Assembly: GCA_025358085.1 (NCBI GenBank) | Contig: JANYKT010000036.1 | Coordinates: 1-48,507, forward strand | Direction: 5' to 3' | Source of the DNA: Deltaproteobacteria bacterium | GTDB taxonomy: Bacteria; Myxococcota; Myxococcia; Myxococcales; 40CM-4-68-19 | DNA length: 48,507 bases | In this document: piece by piece, positions 10,101 through 17,875 of the stretch | Layout: every line of letters begins with the position of its first letter | Position numbering within the stretch: position 1 is the first letter of the stretch | The notes under the pieces: generated by a model | Databases searched by the model: none | The model's input: only the letters and a program-made list of their open reading frames with translations | Told to the model about the DNA's origin: nothing | Made by a program: the position numbers and the translations under genes

Positions 10101-10727
10101 CGGCCAGATCTGGATGGTGGACTGCCGCGTGAGAGCGGCAGCGCGGCGGACCGCGTCCAGCGCTTCGTTTCCGGAGGCCTGGACGCTGTCCACGAGTGGT
10201 GCTTCAGCCAAGCCCTGCGCGCGCCTTTGCTCAAGGTCGGCCTTGAAGTTGCGCACCGCCTTGGTGGCTAGCTCAACCTCGTTCCGATGCCAGCCTCCGC
10301 CGCGTGCCACCTGTCCGAGCGGCGTGTCGCTGACGTAGGCGTTCTCGGGGAGCAGGGCCGCGACCGGCCAGTCCGCGAGGTCGGGAATGCCGGTGGCCTC
10401 CAGCAGCTCGCTCAAGGTAGGCGCGGCGCGGACCGAACTGGCGGGGCGATGCGCGTTCGCGGCCAGCCAGCGCTCGAAGGCGCGCCGGAGCTGCACTCCC
10501 CGGGCGTCCAGGGAGCCGTGCGGTTCAGGGCTGCTCAGAAACTCCCCCACCGTGAGCTGTCCGGCGCGCCCGATGCCGGCCAGCCGTTCTCGCAGGTCGT
10601 TTGAGAGCATCAGCTCGCCGGCCACCGCATCCAGCGAGCGCTTCAGCGCGGGCGCGTCCGGAGCCCGCCGCGCCAGATCTGCGAGGCCGTTCGAGGCGGG
10701 GTCTTCCGAGTCGAACCAGCTTGGCAT
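7101..10727 (-). CDS. SWIM-zinc SNF2/Rad54-family helicase
   Basis: A 1208-residue DNA-dependent ATPase of the SNF2 superfamily, predicted to translocate on duplex DNA and remodel protein-DNA complexes. The N-terminal ~250 residues are unrecognised. A short SWIM-like zinc motif CDCGRPQCIH (CxC-x4-CxH) is at about 256-265. The motor begins with DDMGLGKT at about 785-792, then LDEAHAIKN at about 875. The C-terminal lobe has GGTGLTLT, HLDPWWNPAVEDQA and DRAHRIGQ, all intact. SWIM-SNF2 proteins are widespread and can be housekeeping or part of defence islands. Here the neighbours are ordinary metabolic genes, so nothing indicates defence. ATG at 10727; 98 bases separate it from the next gene upstream. 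Confidence 0.93.
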   Translation of the reverse strand: MPSWFDSEDPASNGLADLARRAPDAPALKRSLDAVAGELMLSNDLRERLAGIGRAGQLTVGEFLSSPEPHGSLDARGVQLRRAFERWLAANAHRPASSVRAAPTLSELLEATGIPDLADWPVAALLPENAYVSDTPLGQVARGGGWHRNEVELATKAVRNFKADLEQRRAQGLAEAPLVDSVQASGNEALDAVRRAAALTRQSTIQIWPERLLDLRLHFAFKAERLRSQLRLRGAHQPATVAFPPLATWRGPEQLSCDCGRPQCIHRAISLDVLLDETARPDAPLARLIVTSMQPRWKRAIEEYLAKEDAPPPSRDQPGALSFTFSDRGVDIRLHAIGKRGKGRSGRLLSRLSESIRRLDGHDRRLAELFMLAEAEAPYATRESSFFGDALLQLAGHPDVRWRQEGPLPVEVASARVVAEETADGLRFRVFAGLTELSNVPREGFPCTGGMVLPQLEGGHILLVKVPDPALRFLITLRDHGPDFPREALPALAAVLPRLEAALPVELPEELRGEERPTASRPTLRVEARGEGLLLALRIEPLPHGPLFLPGQGVPMSVGLEGHKRTFARRDFEQELAAATAAAGLLGLDPTAAAEPYTWHLDRTDRHVETLRRIAQSGLPVEWKVPKPRFTSEAKLDRLRLSVSKKRDWFGLEGEVEVDDRRVALAALLEAARLRRRWVKLGEGDYAQLSDHLLEKLAPLAHLSEGEASPTLTLGTVPLIEALVPQVLELAAAEGWRRMSEKMAGAEALHIELPAGLTATLRDYQVEGFRWLSRLAHWGAGAVLADDMGLGKTLEALTLLLARAPLGPALVVAPASVLHTWRAEAARFAPSLRMHLFHEGDRALGGLQAADVVVVSWGLLTRESELFAEARFATVVLDEAHAIKNAATKRARAAHGLQGEFVLALSGTPVENHLGELWSLFRAVLPSLLGSEESFRRRFGGAEGEAVRALAALAKPFILRRTKAQVAPELPPRTNIDVVVPLSDAEKSLYQDLRLAAVANLGEVTGNDQRFQVLAALTRLRLGACHPRLVEVGWDGPASKLSRLLELSRELIASGHRALVFSQFTSHLALVAEALRTEGIAFSYLDGQVPLAERQRRVESFQKGEGGELFLISLKAGGTGLTLTAADYVVHLDPWWNPAVEDQASDRAHRIGQDKPVTVYRLIAQGTIEEQILSLHREKRELVDSFLSGADAAGKLSTTQLAALIRGE

Positions 10728-10825
10728 GCGCGAGGTCTAACACCTCCGCCTGACATCCCGCTGCGCGCCGACGATGGAGATTGGCGGAATCACGCTCACG
10801 CGCGCGCGTGGTCGTCAGCGCAACA

Positions 10826-11263
10826 TCAGATCTTGGGCCGCGAGTTGGAGAGGCCTGCCTTGCGGTGTTCCTTCAGCAGGCAGAGGTCCATCACGGCGAG
10901 CAAACCGGCCTCGCGCGCCCGCAGCACAGCCGCCTCGTCGATGACCCCCTCCTGGAGCCAGACGCAGCGCGCCTTCACCGCGATGGCTTCGTGCACGTGG
11001 GCGCCGGCAAACTGCGACGCCCGGAAGATGTCGACGATGTCGATAGGGAAGGGGATATCGGCAAGCCGCGCGAACGCACGCTCGCCCAACAGCTCTCCGC
11101 CTCCCGGCCGCACCGGCACGATGCGGTAGCCGTTATCCTGGAGATAGAGCGCCACGCTGTAGGAGGGACGGTCGGGGTCGGGCGAGAGGCCCACCACGGC
11201 GATGGTCCTTGCGCTGCCCAGGAAGATGCGGAACTCATCGCGGGTCGGATTCCCGAAGGCCAA
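10826..11263 (-). CDS. CoA-binding (YccU-type Rossmann) protein
   Basis: A 145-residue CoA-binding-domain protein of the YccU type. Seen: TIAVVGLSPDPDRPSYSVA, the nucleotide-binding loop, then VDIVDIFRASQF and VWLQEGVIDEAA, and a C-terminal MDLCLLKEH, all hallmarks of the family. The biochemical role of these stand-alone domains is not established; they resemble the CoA-binding part of acyl-CoA synthetases. Start choice: TTG 11263 follows GGGGA by six bases and gives the usual family length. A longer frame upstream would run through the divergent promoter and the start of the next gene, so I rejected it. Transcribed divergently from the DsbA-fusion gene. Confidence 0.88.
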   Translation of the reverse strand: MAFGNPTRDEFRIFLGSARTIAVVGLSPDPDRPSYSVALYLQDNGYRIVPVRPGGGELLGERAFARLADIPFPIDIVDIFRASQFAGAHVHEAIAVKARCVWLQEGVIDEAAVLRAREAGLLAVMDLCLLKEHRKAGLSNSRPKI

Positions 11264-11281
11264 AGTTGATCCCCGATTGGG

Positions 11282-11310
11282 TTGACGCAGGGGCTTGCGC
11301 AACCTATAGG
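11282..11310 (+). promoter_or_regulatory. Sigma70-type promoter for the SurA/DsbA lipoprotein gene
   Basis: TTGACG (11282-11287), a 17-base spacer and TATAGG (11305-11310) lie about 30 bases before ATG 11340, with GGAG as ribosome binding site just upstream of the ATG. The spacing is optimal and the hexamers are close to consensus. Confidence 0.7.
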
Positions 11311-11316
11311 GTGCGC
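11297..11316. promoter_or_regulatory. 20-bp near-perfect palindrome over the -10 box
   Basis: GCGCAACCTATAGGGTGCGC reads nearly the same on both strands (nine of ten paired positions) and is centred on the -10 hexamer. It could be a repressor operator. It could also be a coincidence of a TATAGG box and the GC-rich discriminator common in high-GC relatives. Confidence 0.4.
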
Positions 11317-11339
11317 CGTCCCTACCTGCGGAGATTGTC

Positions 11340-12413
11340 ATGAAGAGCCGTACTTTGCACGCCCTCGCCTTGTCCGTCGCCCTCGCCGCCTGCAAGACGG
11401 GCTCCGGCTCTCCCTCGGGCAAGGGAGGCGCCTCGACCGGCGTGTCGATCGATCCGGCCAGCAAGGTGGCCGAAGTCGATGGCAAGCCCATCACCTACGC
11501 AGAAGTGCAGACCGACAAGGAGACTGGCCCCAAGCTGCGCCAGGCAGAATCCAAGGTGCTCACCGAACTGTATGAAGCGCGCAAGGGGCTGGTCGACGAG
11601 ATGATCAGCCGCCGCCTGCTGGAGAACGAGGCCAAGGCCAAAGGCAAGTCGCTGGACGACTGGTTCAAGCAGGACTTCGCCAACTCAGTTGCCGAACCGG
11701 GCGAGGCAGAAGTGAAGGCTTTCTACGAGGAGCACAAGGGCCAGATTCCGCCGGGACAGTCTTACGAAGAGCTCAAGCCGCGCCTCACCCAGGCAGTCAA
11801 GCAGCAGAAGATGCGCGGCAACATGACCACCATGCTGGAAGAGCTGAAGAAGAAGCACAACGTCACCGTCGCACTCGTGGCGCCCGACTTGCCCCGCGTG
11901 GACGTCGAGGCCAAGGGCCCGGCACGCGGCCCTGCAGGGGCCAAGGTCACCATCGTCGAATTCTCCGACTTTCAATGTCCCTTCTGCGGCCGCGAGGCGC
12001 CGGTGATCGAGAAGCTGATGAAGGAATACGACGGCAAGGTGAAGCTCGTCTTCCGCCAGTTCCCGCTCGACTTCCATCCATTCGCCGAGAAGGCAGCGGA
12101 AGCGGGCATGTGCGCCGCCGACCAGGACAAGTTCTGGCTGCTGCATGACAAGATGTTCAGCAACCAGGCAAAGCTCGCGGTCGAGGATCTCAAGTCGTAC
12201 GCGAAGGAGCTGGGCCTCGACTCGACGAAGTTCGAGAAGTGCCTGGACAGCGGAGAGAAGAAGGCCGCGGTCGCCGCCGACCAGAAGGCAGGCAGCGAGG
12301 CGGGCGTGAACGGCACGCCGGCGTTCTTCATCAACGGCGTCTTCATCAACGGCGCGCAGCCGTACGAGCAGCTGAAAGAAACGGTCGACCGCGAACTCAA
12401 GAGCAAGGGATAG
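11340..12413 (+). CDS. Lipoprotein fusing a SurA-like chaperone segment to a DsbA thioredoxin domain
   Basis: 357 residues. The N-terminus [18 protein letters not shown] ends in a clean lipobox (LAAC), so it should be a membrane-anchored periplasmic lipoprotein. Residues ~40-175 resemble the SurA_N/trigger-factor-like helical chaperone region ([11 protein letters not shown], then [15 protein letters not shown]), with no parvulin isomerase domain visible. Residues ~190-355 are a DsbA-type thioredoxin fold with active site CPFC at 213-216, [10 protein letters not shown] and the cis-proline segment [12 protein letters not shown]. Inferred role: binding unfolded secreted proteins and oxidising or reshuffling their disulfides. 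The type II system further along may supply clients. It has its own promoter and proS starts five bases after its stop. Confidence 0.9.
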   Translation: MKSRTLHALALSVALAACKTGSGSPSGKGGASTGVSIDPASKVAEVDGKPITYAEVQTDKETGPKLRQAESKVLTELYEARKGLVDEMISRRLLENEAKAKGKSLDDWFKQDFANSVAEPGEAEVKAFYEEHKGQIPPGQSYEELKPRLTQAVKQQKMRGNMTTMLEELKKKHNVTVALVAPDLPRVDVEAKGPARGPAGAKVTIVEFSDFQCPFCGREAPVIEKLMKEYDGKVKLVFRQFPLDFHPFAEKAAEAGMCAADQDKFWLLHDKMFSNQAKLAVEDLKSYAKELGLDSTKFEKCLDSGEKKAAVAADQKAGSEAGVNGTPAFFINGVFINGAQPYEQLKETVDRELKSKG

Positions 12414-12417
12414 CTCG

Positions 12418-14163
12418 ATGCGCATGTCTCGGAGCTTCGTCCCGACCCTCAAGGAGGTGCCGGCGGACGCGACCGTGGCGTCCCACCAGCTCCTGGTGCG
12501 AGCGGGCTTCATTCGCCAGCTGGCGGCGGGCATCTACTCGGTCCTGCCGCTCGCGCAGCGATCGTTGTTGAAGATCACCGACGTCGTTCGCGAGGAGATG
12601 AATGCGATTGGCGGGCAGGAGTTTTATCTGCCCGCGCTCAACCCGCGCGAGGTCTGGGAAGAGTCGGGCCGCTGGTCGGTGATGGGCGAGAACATGTTCC
12701 GCCTCAAGGACCGCAAAGGCGCTGACCTCTGTCTCGCCATGACTCACGAGGAAGTCTTCACGGTGCTGGCGCGCGCCGAGCTGCGCTCCTATCGGCAGCT
12801 GCCCCAGACCTGGTACCAGATCCAGACCAAGTTCCGCGACGAGCCGCGCCCCAAGAGCGGCCTGCTCCGCGTGCGTCAGTTCACCATGAAGGACTCCTAC
12901 TCCTTCGATAAGGACAACGCCGGGCTCGACACCGCTTTTGAAAGTCATCGGCAGGCCTATGCGAAAATCTTCGGGCGCTGCGGACTCAAGACCATCCAGG
13001 TCGACGCGCACTCGGGCGCCATGGGCGGCTCCGGCTCGACCGAGTTCATGGTGCCGACCGACGCGGGCGAGGACCTGATTGCCTCGTGCGAGAGCTGCGC
13101 CTATGCGGCCAATACCGAGAAGGCCGAATCGAAGGTCGAGACGCCCAATACCTATGCCGAGTCCGGGGGCACCGCTGCTTTGCAAAAGTTTGCTACACCG
13201 GGCGTGACGACTATCGAAGCATTATCGAAACCTCCGCACGGCGTGAAGGCCGATCAGCAGCTCAAGACGCTGATTTATATGGCCGACGAAAAGCCGGTCA
13301 TTGCCATTGTTCGCGGCGACGACCAGCTCAATGAAGCGAAGCTGCAGACCGCTTCGGGCGCGCAGATCCTGCGGCCGGCGCACGCGGAGGAGATCCTCAA
13401 ACTGCTGGGTGCGAAGCCAGGCTCGCTGGGAGGCGTCGGGCTGGGCGAGAAGAAGTTTCCTCTGTTCATCGATGCGCGGCTCGCAGGGCTGTCCGGGCTG
13501 GTCACCGGCGCCAACGAGGACGGCTTCCACCTGCAGCACGTCTCGGTGCCGCGCGACCTTGCCTATGCGGTGAGCAGAGACCTGCGCATGGTCAATGCCG
13601 GCGAGGGTTGCCCGAAGTGCGGCAAGCCGCTGGTGGTCGGCAAGGCGCTCGAGGTCGGCCACATCTTCAAGCTCGGCACGCGCTACTCCGAAACCATGGG
13701 CGCGCGCGTGCTGGACGAGGCGGGCCGCGAGCAGCCCATCGTGATGGGCAGCTACGGCATCGGGGTCGAGCGCATCCTCGCCGCTGCCATCGAGCTGCAC
13801 CACGACCAGGACGGCTGCAAATGGCCGATGAGCATCGCGCCGTTCCACATCGCGCTCTTGCCGTTGCAGATGCAGGACGCGCTGGTTCGCGAGGCCGCCG
13901 AGAAGCTCTACCTGGAGCTGACCAAAGCTGGTGTCGAGGTGCTGCTCGACGACCGCGATGAGCGTGCCGGCGTGAAGTTCAAAGACGCTGACCTGATCGG
14001 CATTCCGGTGCGCATTGCGGTGGGCAAGAAGGGTCTCGCCGAGGGCAAGATCGAATGGAAGCTGCGCGGCAGCAAAGACTTCGAGCTGGTGACGCTCGCC
14101 GACGTGGTCGCCCGCGCGCAGCAGGCGGTGCGCGACGGCGGCGGCAAACTCGCGCGGGCGTGA
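12418..14163 (+). CDS. proS: Prolyl-tRNA synthetase (bacterial type with editing domain)
   Basis: Class II synthetase charging tRNA-Pro. 581 residues, as usual for the bacterial ProS type. The N-terminal catalytic half has [21 protein letters not shown] and [25 protein letters not shown] (motif 2; given in parts here: [11 protein letters not shown], then RQFTMKDSY). An INS editing domain occupies about 225-400, bounded by two CxxC pairs (CESC and CPKC), with [19 protein letters not shown] inside it. Motif 3 ([10 protein letters not shown]) and the anticodon-binding domain with [20 protein letters not shown] ([18 protein letters not shown]) follow. ATG 12418 was chosen; ATG 12424 is close behind. 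The gene sits directly after the DsbA fusion and seven bases before pyrF, so these three probably share a transcript. Confidence 0.97.
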   Translation: MRMSRSFVPTLKEVPADATVASHQLLVRAGFIRQLAAGIYSVLPLAQRSLLKITDVVREEMNAIGGQEFYLPALNPREVWEESGRWSVMGENMFRLKDRKGADLCLAMTHEEVFTVLARAELRSYRQLPQTWYQIQTKFRDEPRPKSGLLRVRQFTMKDSYSFDKDNAGLDTAFESHRQAYAKIFGRCGLKTIQVDAHSGAMGGSGSTEFMVPTDAGEDLIASCESCAYAANTEKAESKVETPNTYAESGGTAALQKFATPGVTTIEALSKPPHGVKADQQLKTLIYMADEKPVIAIVRGDDQLNEAKLQTASGAQILRPAHAEEILKLLGAKPGSLGGVGLGEKKFPLFIDARLAGLSGLVTGANEDGFHLQHVSVPRDLAYAVSRDLRMVNAGEGCPKCGKPLVVGKALEVGHIFKLGTRYSETMGARVLDEAGREQPIVMGSYGIGVERILAAAIELHHDQDGCKWPMSIAPFHIALLPLQMQDALVREAAEKLYLELTKAGVEVLLDDRDERAGVKFKDADLIGIPVRIAVGKKGLAEGKIEWKLRGSKDFELVTLADVVARAQQAVRDGGGKLARA

Positions 14164-14170
14164 CTTGAGC

Positions 14171-14893
14171 ATGGCGACGGGGCGCGAGCGCATCATCGCG
14201 GCGCTCGACGTCCCCGATCTGGCTGCGGCCGCGGCCCTGGCAAAGAAGCTCGCGGGGCACGTCGGGCTCTTCAAGATCGGCCTCGAACTTTTCGTCGCCC
14301 ACGGCAAAGCGGCGCTGGACGCGGTCGCCCCGTACGGGTTGCCGATCTTCCTCGACCTCAAGCTCCATGACATCCCGCAGACAGTCGAGAGCGCGGCGCG
14401 CGGGGTGGGCAGGCTCGGGGTCGCCATGGTCACCGTCCACGCGAGCGGCGGCGCGGCCATGGTTCTGGCGGCGCGGCGCGGACTGCACGCGGGTGCCCTG
14501 GATGCGGGAAAGCCAGCGCCAGCGCTGCTCGCCGTTACGGTCTTGACCTCCTTGGGCGAAGACGAGCTTTCCTCCATCGGGCTGCAGGGCCCCGCCGGCG
14601 ACGCGGTGCTGCGGCTGGCGCGGCTGGCGGTCGGTGCCGGGGCAGACGGACTCGTCTGTTCGCCCGCCGAGGTGGGCCGCCTGCGCCAGGCGCTGGGCCC
14701 CGCGCCCCTCCTGGTGGTCCCAGGCATCCGGCCGGCAGGTGCGGACAAGGGAGATCAGCGCCGGACCGGCACGCCCAGCGAGGCGATCGTTGATGGCGCG
14801 ACATATCTCGTGATCGGTCGTCCACTTAGAGACAGCCCCGACCCCGCGGCGGCTGCGGACGCCATCGCCAGCGCGATCCCCGGAATCCTTTAA
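14171..14893 (+). CDS. pyrF: Orotidine 5'-phosphate decarboxylase
   Basis: Catalyses the last step of de novo UMP synthesis in the cytoplasm. 240 residues from ATG 14171 (TTG 14165 is two codons earlier). The TIM-barrel signatures are visible: ALDVPDL near the N-terminus, FKIGLELF, the catalytic DxKxxD signature [20 protein letters not shown], and the phosphate-binding end VVPGIRP ... YLVIGRPL. The C-terminal GRP-type loop with arginine is present, so the enzyme should be active. The gene follows proS by seven bases, suggesting co-transcription. No other pyr genes are present. Confidence 0.95.
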   Translation: MATGRERIIAALDVPDLAAAAALAKKLAGHVGLFKIGLELFVAHGKAALDAVAPYGLPIFLDLKLHDIPQTVESAARGVGRLGVAMVTVHASGGAAMVLAARRGLHAGALDAGKPAPALLAVTVLTSLGEDELSSIGLQGPAGDAVLRLARLAVGAGADGLVCSPAEVGRLRQALGPAPLLVVPGIRPAGADKGDQRRTGTPSEAIVDGATYLVIGRPLRDSPDPAAAADAIASAIPGIL

Positions 14894-14918
14894 TCCGGTT
14901 CATGCGTAGTCTGGATTC

Positions 14919-15770
14919 ATGGACGCAAGAGTTTCCTGGGAAAGCGGCACGCACGAGCGCCGCGTCGAGGCGTTTTACTCGCGCGGCGCGGACGGTTTTG
15001 GCGACTGCCACGGGGGCTATCTCAACTTCGGCCTCTGGGAGCCCGGCTTCAGTTACCTGCAAGCTGCAGAGAACCTGGTCACCCGGCTGGGCCGTTGGGG
15101 CGAACTTGGGTCCGACTCGAATTTGCTCGATGTCGGCTGCGGGTTCGGCGCCCAGGACATCCTGCTCGCGCAGAAGTTCGCGCCGTCCCTGATCACTGGA
15201 ATCGACGTGACTTATCCCCATGTGCTGGCCGGCCAGCGCCGCGCGCAAGAGGCAGGTCTGACCCTGTCGGTGCGCTTCCAGCACGGCAGCGCCACCGAGC
15301 TGAGCTTTCCCGACGCGAGCTTCTCGCACGTGCTTTCCATCGAGGGGGTGGTGCACTTCAATACGCGCGAGAAGTTCCTCCGTCAGGCGAGCCGCGTCTT
15401 GCAGCCCGGCGGGGTCTTGCTGCTCGCCGATTACGCTCTGGCGCGCGAGCCGCGCAAGCTCGTCGACCGCGCCTTCCTCAAGGCGGCCTGCAAGGGCTGG
15501 CAGGTGCCCGACGAAAACATCGACACCATCGAAAGCTATCGAAACAAGGTGCTGCGATCGGGCTTTGCCGAGGTCGAGATCGAGCAGGTCGGTGGCCGCA
15601 CCATCCCGCAGTACTGGGACGAGCAGAAGAGCCGCGCGCACCGGAAAGCGATGATGAAGATCCGCGGCATGGTGGGCGCGGCGGGAGGGCTCGCCATCGA
15701 CTGGTTTGCGTACCAGGCGTGGAAGCGCGGGCAGCTTGATTACGTGCTGGTTCGCGCGGTCAAGAAGTAG
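14919..15770 (+). CDS. Class I SAM-dependent methyltransferase
   Basis: 283 residues with a Rossmann-type methyltransferase fold. Motif I LLDVGCGFGAQDILLA is at about residues 67-82. An acidic residue that should bind the SAM ribose follows in ITGIDVTYP, then SIEGVVHFNTREKFL and the post-motif segment VLQPGGVLLLADY. The general shape (an N-terminal segment with GGYLNFGLW and a long C-terminal tail) resembles small-molecule O- or N-methyltransferases acting on sugars, lipids or polyamines. The substrate cannot be read from sequence. It follows pyrF by 25 bases and ends 24 bases before a convergent lipoprotein gene. Confidence 0.9.
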   Translation: MDARVSWESGTHERRVEAFYSRGADGFGDCHGGYLNFGLWEPGFSYLQAAENLVTRLGRWGELGSDSNLLDVGCGFGAQDILLAQKFAPSLITGIDVTYPHVLAGQRRAQEAGLTLSVRFQHGSATELSFPDASFSHVLSIEGVVHFNTREKFLRQASRVLQPGGVLLLADYALAREPRKLVDRAFLKAACKGWQVPDENIDTIESYRNKVLRSGFAEVEIEQVGGRTIPQYWDEQKSRAHRKAMMKIRGMVGAAGGLAIDWFAYQAWKRGQLDYVLVRAVKK

Positions 15771-15794
15771 CGCGCTGATTGGCTTCTAGCCCGG

Positions 15795-16346
15795 CTAGCG
15801 GCGGTCGCGGTATTTCAGGTCCAGCCGCGCGCGCTCCGCGTCCAGCGAGACCGGCAGCGTCCGGGCGCGGTTCAGGAGGCCGGAGACGATCTTCCGGGCG
15901 GCATCGTCGGGACCGGTCGCATCGACGCGGCCCTTCAGCTTGCCAAGCTGCACGTCCCAGCTGACGCCGTGCTCGCCCGCCCAGCGCTGCAATTCCGAGA
16001 GCGCGAACTGCGCGTCGGCGGCGGCCGCCAGCGCGTCGTCCTCGGGATTCACTTCGCGGAAGTGGCCCGGGTCGGTTTCGTATTCGACCAGGAAGAGGCG
16101 CACCTCGCCGAAGAGGTATTTCGCCGTGCCGTCGCCAATCGGCCCGTCGCTGCCGTGCATATGCAGTGATTCATTCCAGGACGGCCGGCGGCGCGCATCG
16201 CCCACGGCTTCGGCGGCGATCTGCTTCGCGGCGGCGTCGTCAACGGGCGCGCGGCTGCGATACGCGAGCGCCTGTGGATCGGCGTGCAGCGCGGGGGGCC
16301 GCGAGGAGCAGGCGGCAAGGGAGAGCAGGAGGAGCAACCAGCGCAC
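15795..16346 (-). CDS. Lipoprotein of unknown function downstream of gspN
   Basis: 183 residues beginning MRWLLLLLSLAAC from a GTG at 16346, with a short hydrophobic stretch and a canonical lipobox (LAAC). The mature part is mixed alpha/beta-looking, with HMHGSDGPIGDGTAKYLFGEVRLF (HMHGSDGPIGDG and KYLFGEVRLF) and a Glu/Ala-rich helix; I recognise no family. It lies 55 bases after gspN on the same strand, so it may be the last gene of the secretion operon, for example an accessory outer-membrane lipoprotein. It is not similar to the pilotin GspS by anything I can see. Confidence 0.75.
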   Translation of the reverse strand: MRWLLLLLSLAACSSRPPALHADPQALAYRSRAPVDDAAAKQIAAEAVGDARRRPSWNESLHMHGSDGPIGDGTAKYLFGEVRLFLVEYETDPGHFREVNPEDDALAAAADAQFALSELQRWAGEHGVSWDVQLGKLKGRVDATGPDDAARKIVSGLLNRARTLPVSLDAERARLDLKYRDRR

Positions 16347-16401
16347 GCAGGTGACTTAGCACAGCGTCCGGCGCAAGCAGCGTTAAGGCGACGTGAAGCG
16401 C

Positions 16402-17313
16402 TCACCGTCCTGGGCGCGGGGTCATCCGCGAGAGCGGACCCGTGAAGGTGAAGACATAGCTGCCGTCGCCCTGCCGCGCATTCGAGATCAGCCCGAGAGC
16501 GCCTTTGATCAAAGCATTCTCATTGAGCCACTTGTCTCCCAGATGGAAGCGCACGTGCAGGTCTGCTTGCGAGAGCGATAGCAGGGGCCGCAAGTGCACG
16601 TTGCCATCGACGTCGGCATCGACGTCGCCGCCGCGCGCGCTGCACTTGTCCACTTTGGCCACGCCCTTATCGATGGTAATGGCTCCCTCGATATCGCCGA
16701 GCGCAACCGGGGGCAGCGTGAAGCCCTGTACATTGCCGGTGGTCAGCCCCGCCCCTTTGATGGACAGGCTGACCGCGCCGTTCGCCACGTCCAGCGGCTC
16801 GAGCGCGGGCAGATCGACCTTGAAATGCAGCTTACCGGCGAGGTCGAGGCCGGCCAGTTCCTTCAACGGCAGCGCGTGCAGATCGAGGTCCGTGGCCGTC
16901 ATCCGCAAGGATGCGAGAGTCTGCGCCTTCGACAGCGCCGCGTGCCCGCTCGCGGTCCCGCCGTAGCCGTGGGCCGCGAAGGAGAACGAGGTCCTCCGCA
17001 CGAGCAGCGCGAGCAGGTCTGGCTTGAGGTCGACGCGGTCCAGCTTGATCTCGGGCAGGGCATCGCTGCCCGGCATCGGCGCCATCCGCAGGCGAACATC
17101 GCGCGCCCGCAGCCCGAACAGGCCCGTGGGCCCGAGCGTGCCCAGGGTGAGGTCGGTGCCGGCACTGCGCGCCTCCACCTCGAGGCGGCGCGCGAGCGAA
17201 TCGAACGGAAAGGTCAGCGGTAAAAGCAGAAGGAAGGAAAGCAGGAACAGCGCAGGCAGCGCAAAGCGCCGCAGCAGCGGATGGCGCGCAATGATGTCCA
17301 GAAGTTTGGCCAT
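16402..17313 (-). CDS. gspN: Type II secretion protein GspN
   Basis: 303 residues from ATG 17313, one base after the gspM stop. One N-terminal transmembrane segment (about 18-40, ALPALFLLSFLLLLPLTF) is followed by a long periplasmic beta-rich region with AsmA/GspN-like character (LDLAGKLHFKVDLP, SLSIKGAGLTTG, DVDGNVHLRPLL). GspN is an optional T2SS component found in some proteobacteria and deltaproteobacterial-type operons; its exact role is unsettled. Placement at the end of the gsp operon supports the call more than sequence identity does. Confidence 0.82.
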   Translation of the reverse strand: MAKLLDIIARHPLLRRFALPALFLLSFLLLLPLTFPFDSLARRLEVEARSAGTDLTLGTLGPTGLFGLRARDVRLRMAPMPGSDALPEIKLDRVDLKPDLLALLVRRTSFSFAAHGYGGTASGHAALSKAQTLASLRMTATDLDLHALPLKELAGLDLAGKLHFKVDLPALEPLDVANGAVSLSIKGAGLTTGNVQGFTLPPVALGDIEGAITIDKGVAKVDKCSARGGDVDADVDGNVHLRPLLSLSQADLHVRFHLGDKWLNENALIKGALGLISNARQGDGSYVFTFTGPLSRMTPRPGR

Positions 17314-17314
17314 C

Positions 17315-17875
17315 TCAGGTCGCCTGCCACGCACTGACCACAATGTTGACATCGAGCACATCTTTGTTATCGAACGTCTTGCGGATACGCAGGCGCCGCA
17401 CCCGCACCACGCCGGGGCTGCGCTCGATGGACTGGACCAGCTTCAACACCTTCTCGAGCGGTACCTTGCCCAGGTTCACTTCAACCGAAGACTCCTGCGG
17501 CTTGCCACTCTTGCCGGCGACCACCACGCCGCGGTCCGCCATGCCGGCAACATCGACGCCCTCCTGCTTCGCCATGCCGTCCACGAACGCCATCAGCGTG
17601 GGCGGGCTCTGCCGCAGCCGCGCTTCCAGCATCTGCCGCTCCTGCTCCTGCGCATTGTAGCCGGCGGACAGCCGCGACACCTTCTCGAAGTCCTGCCGCT
17701 TCTCGTCGAGCGCGCCTTCGGCCTTGCGCACCGCACTGGCGAAGCTCGCATACACAATCAATACGATAAAGAGGGCGACGCCCCCACCGGCGAGCGAGAT
17801 CAAACGCTTCTCGCGTGGCGACGCCGCCGAGAGGTATTCCTGCAAATCAGTCAGCAATCCACGCAGCTTTTCCAT
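17315..17875 (-). CDS. gspM: Type II secretion protein GspM
   Basis: 186 residues. A short cytoplasmic N-terminus, one membrane segment (about 28-50, GGGVALFIVLIVYASFA), a coiled-coil-like stretch (AEGALDEKRQDFEKVSRL) and a periplasmic ferredoxin-like domain. GspM pairs with GspL in the inner-membrane platform. The ATG at 17875 overlaps the gspL stop (TGATG), suggesting translational coupling, and a longer upstream frame lies entirely inside gspL. Length is close to the family norm (~160-190). Confidence 0.9.
   Translation of the reverse strand: MEKLRGLLTDLQEYLSAASPREKRLISLAGGGVALFIVLIVYASFASAVRKAEGALDEKRQDFEKVSRLSAGYNAQEQERQMLEARLRQSPPTLMAFVDGMAKQEGVDVAGMADRGVVVAGKSGKPQESSVEVNLGKVPLEKVLKLVQSIERSPGVVRVRRLRIRKTFDNKDVLDVNIVVSAWQAT

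Noticed and set aside
15786-15798. Palindrome CTAGCC-C-GGCTAG between convergent genes
   Set aside because: One-base centre cannot form a loop, and it overlaps a stop codon; no T-run.
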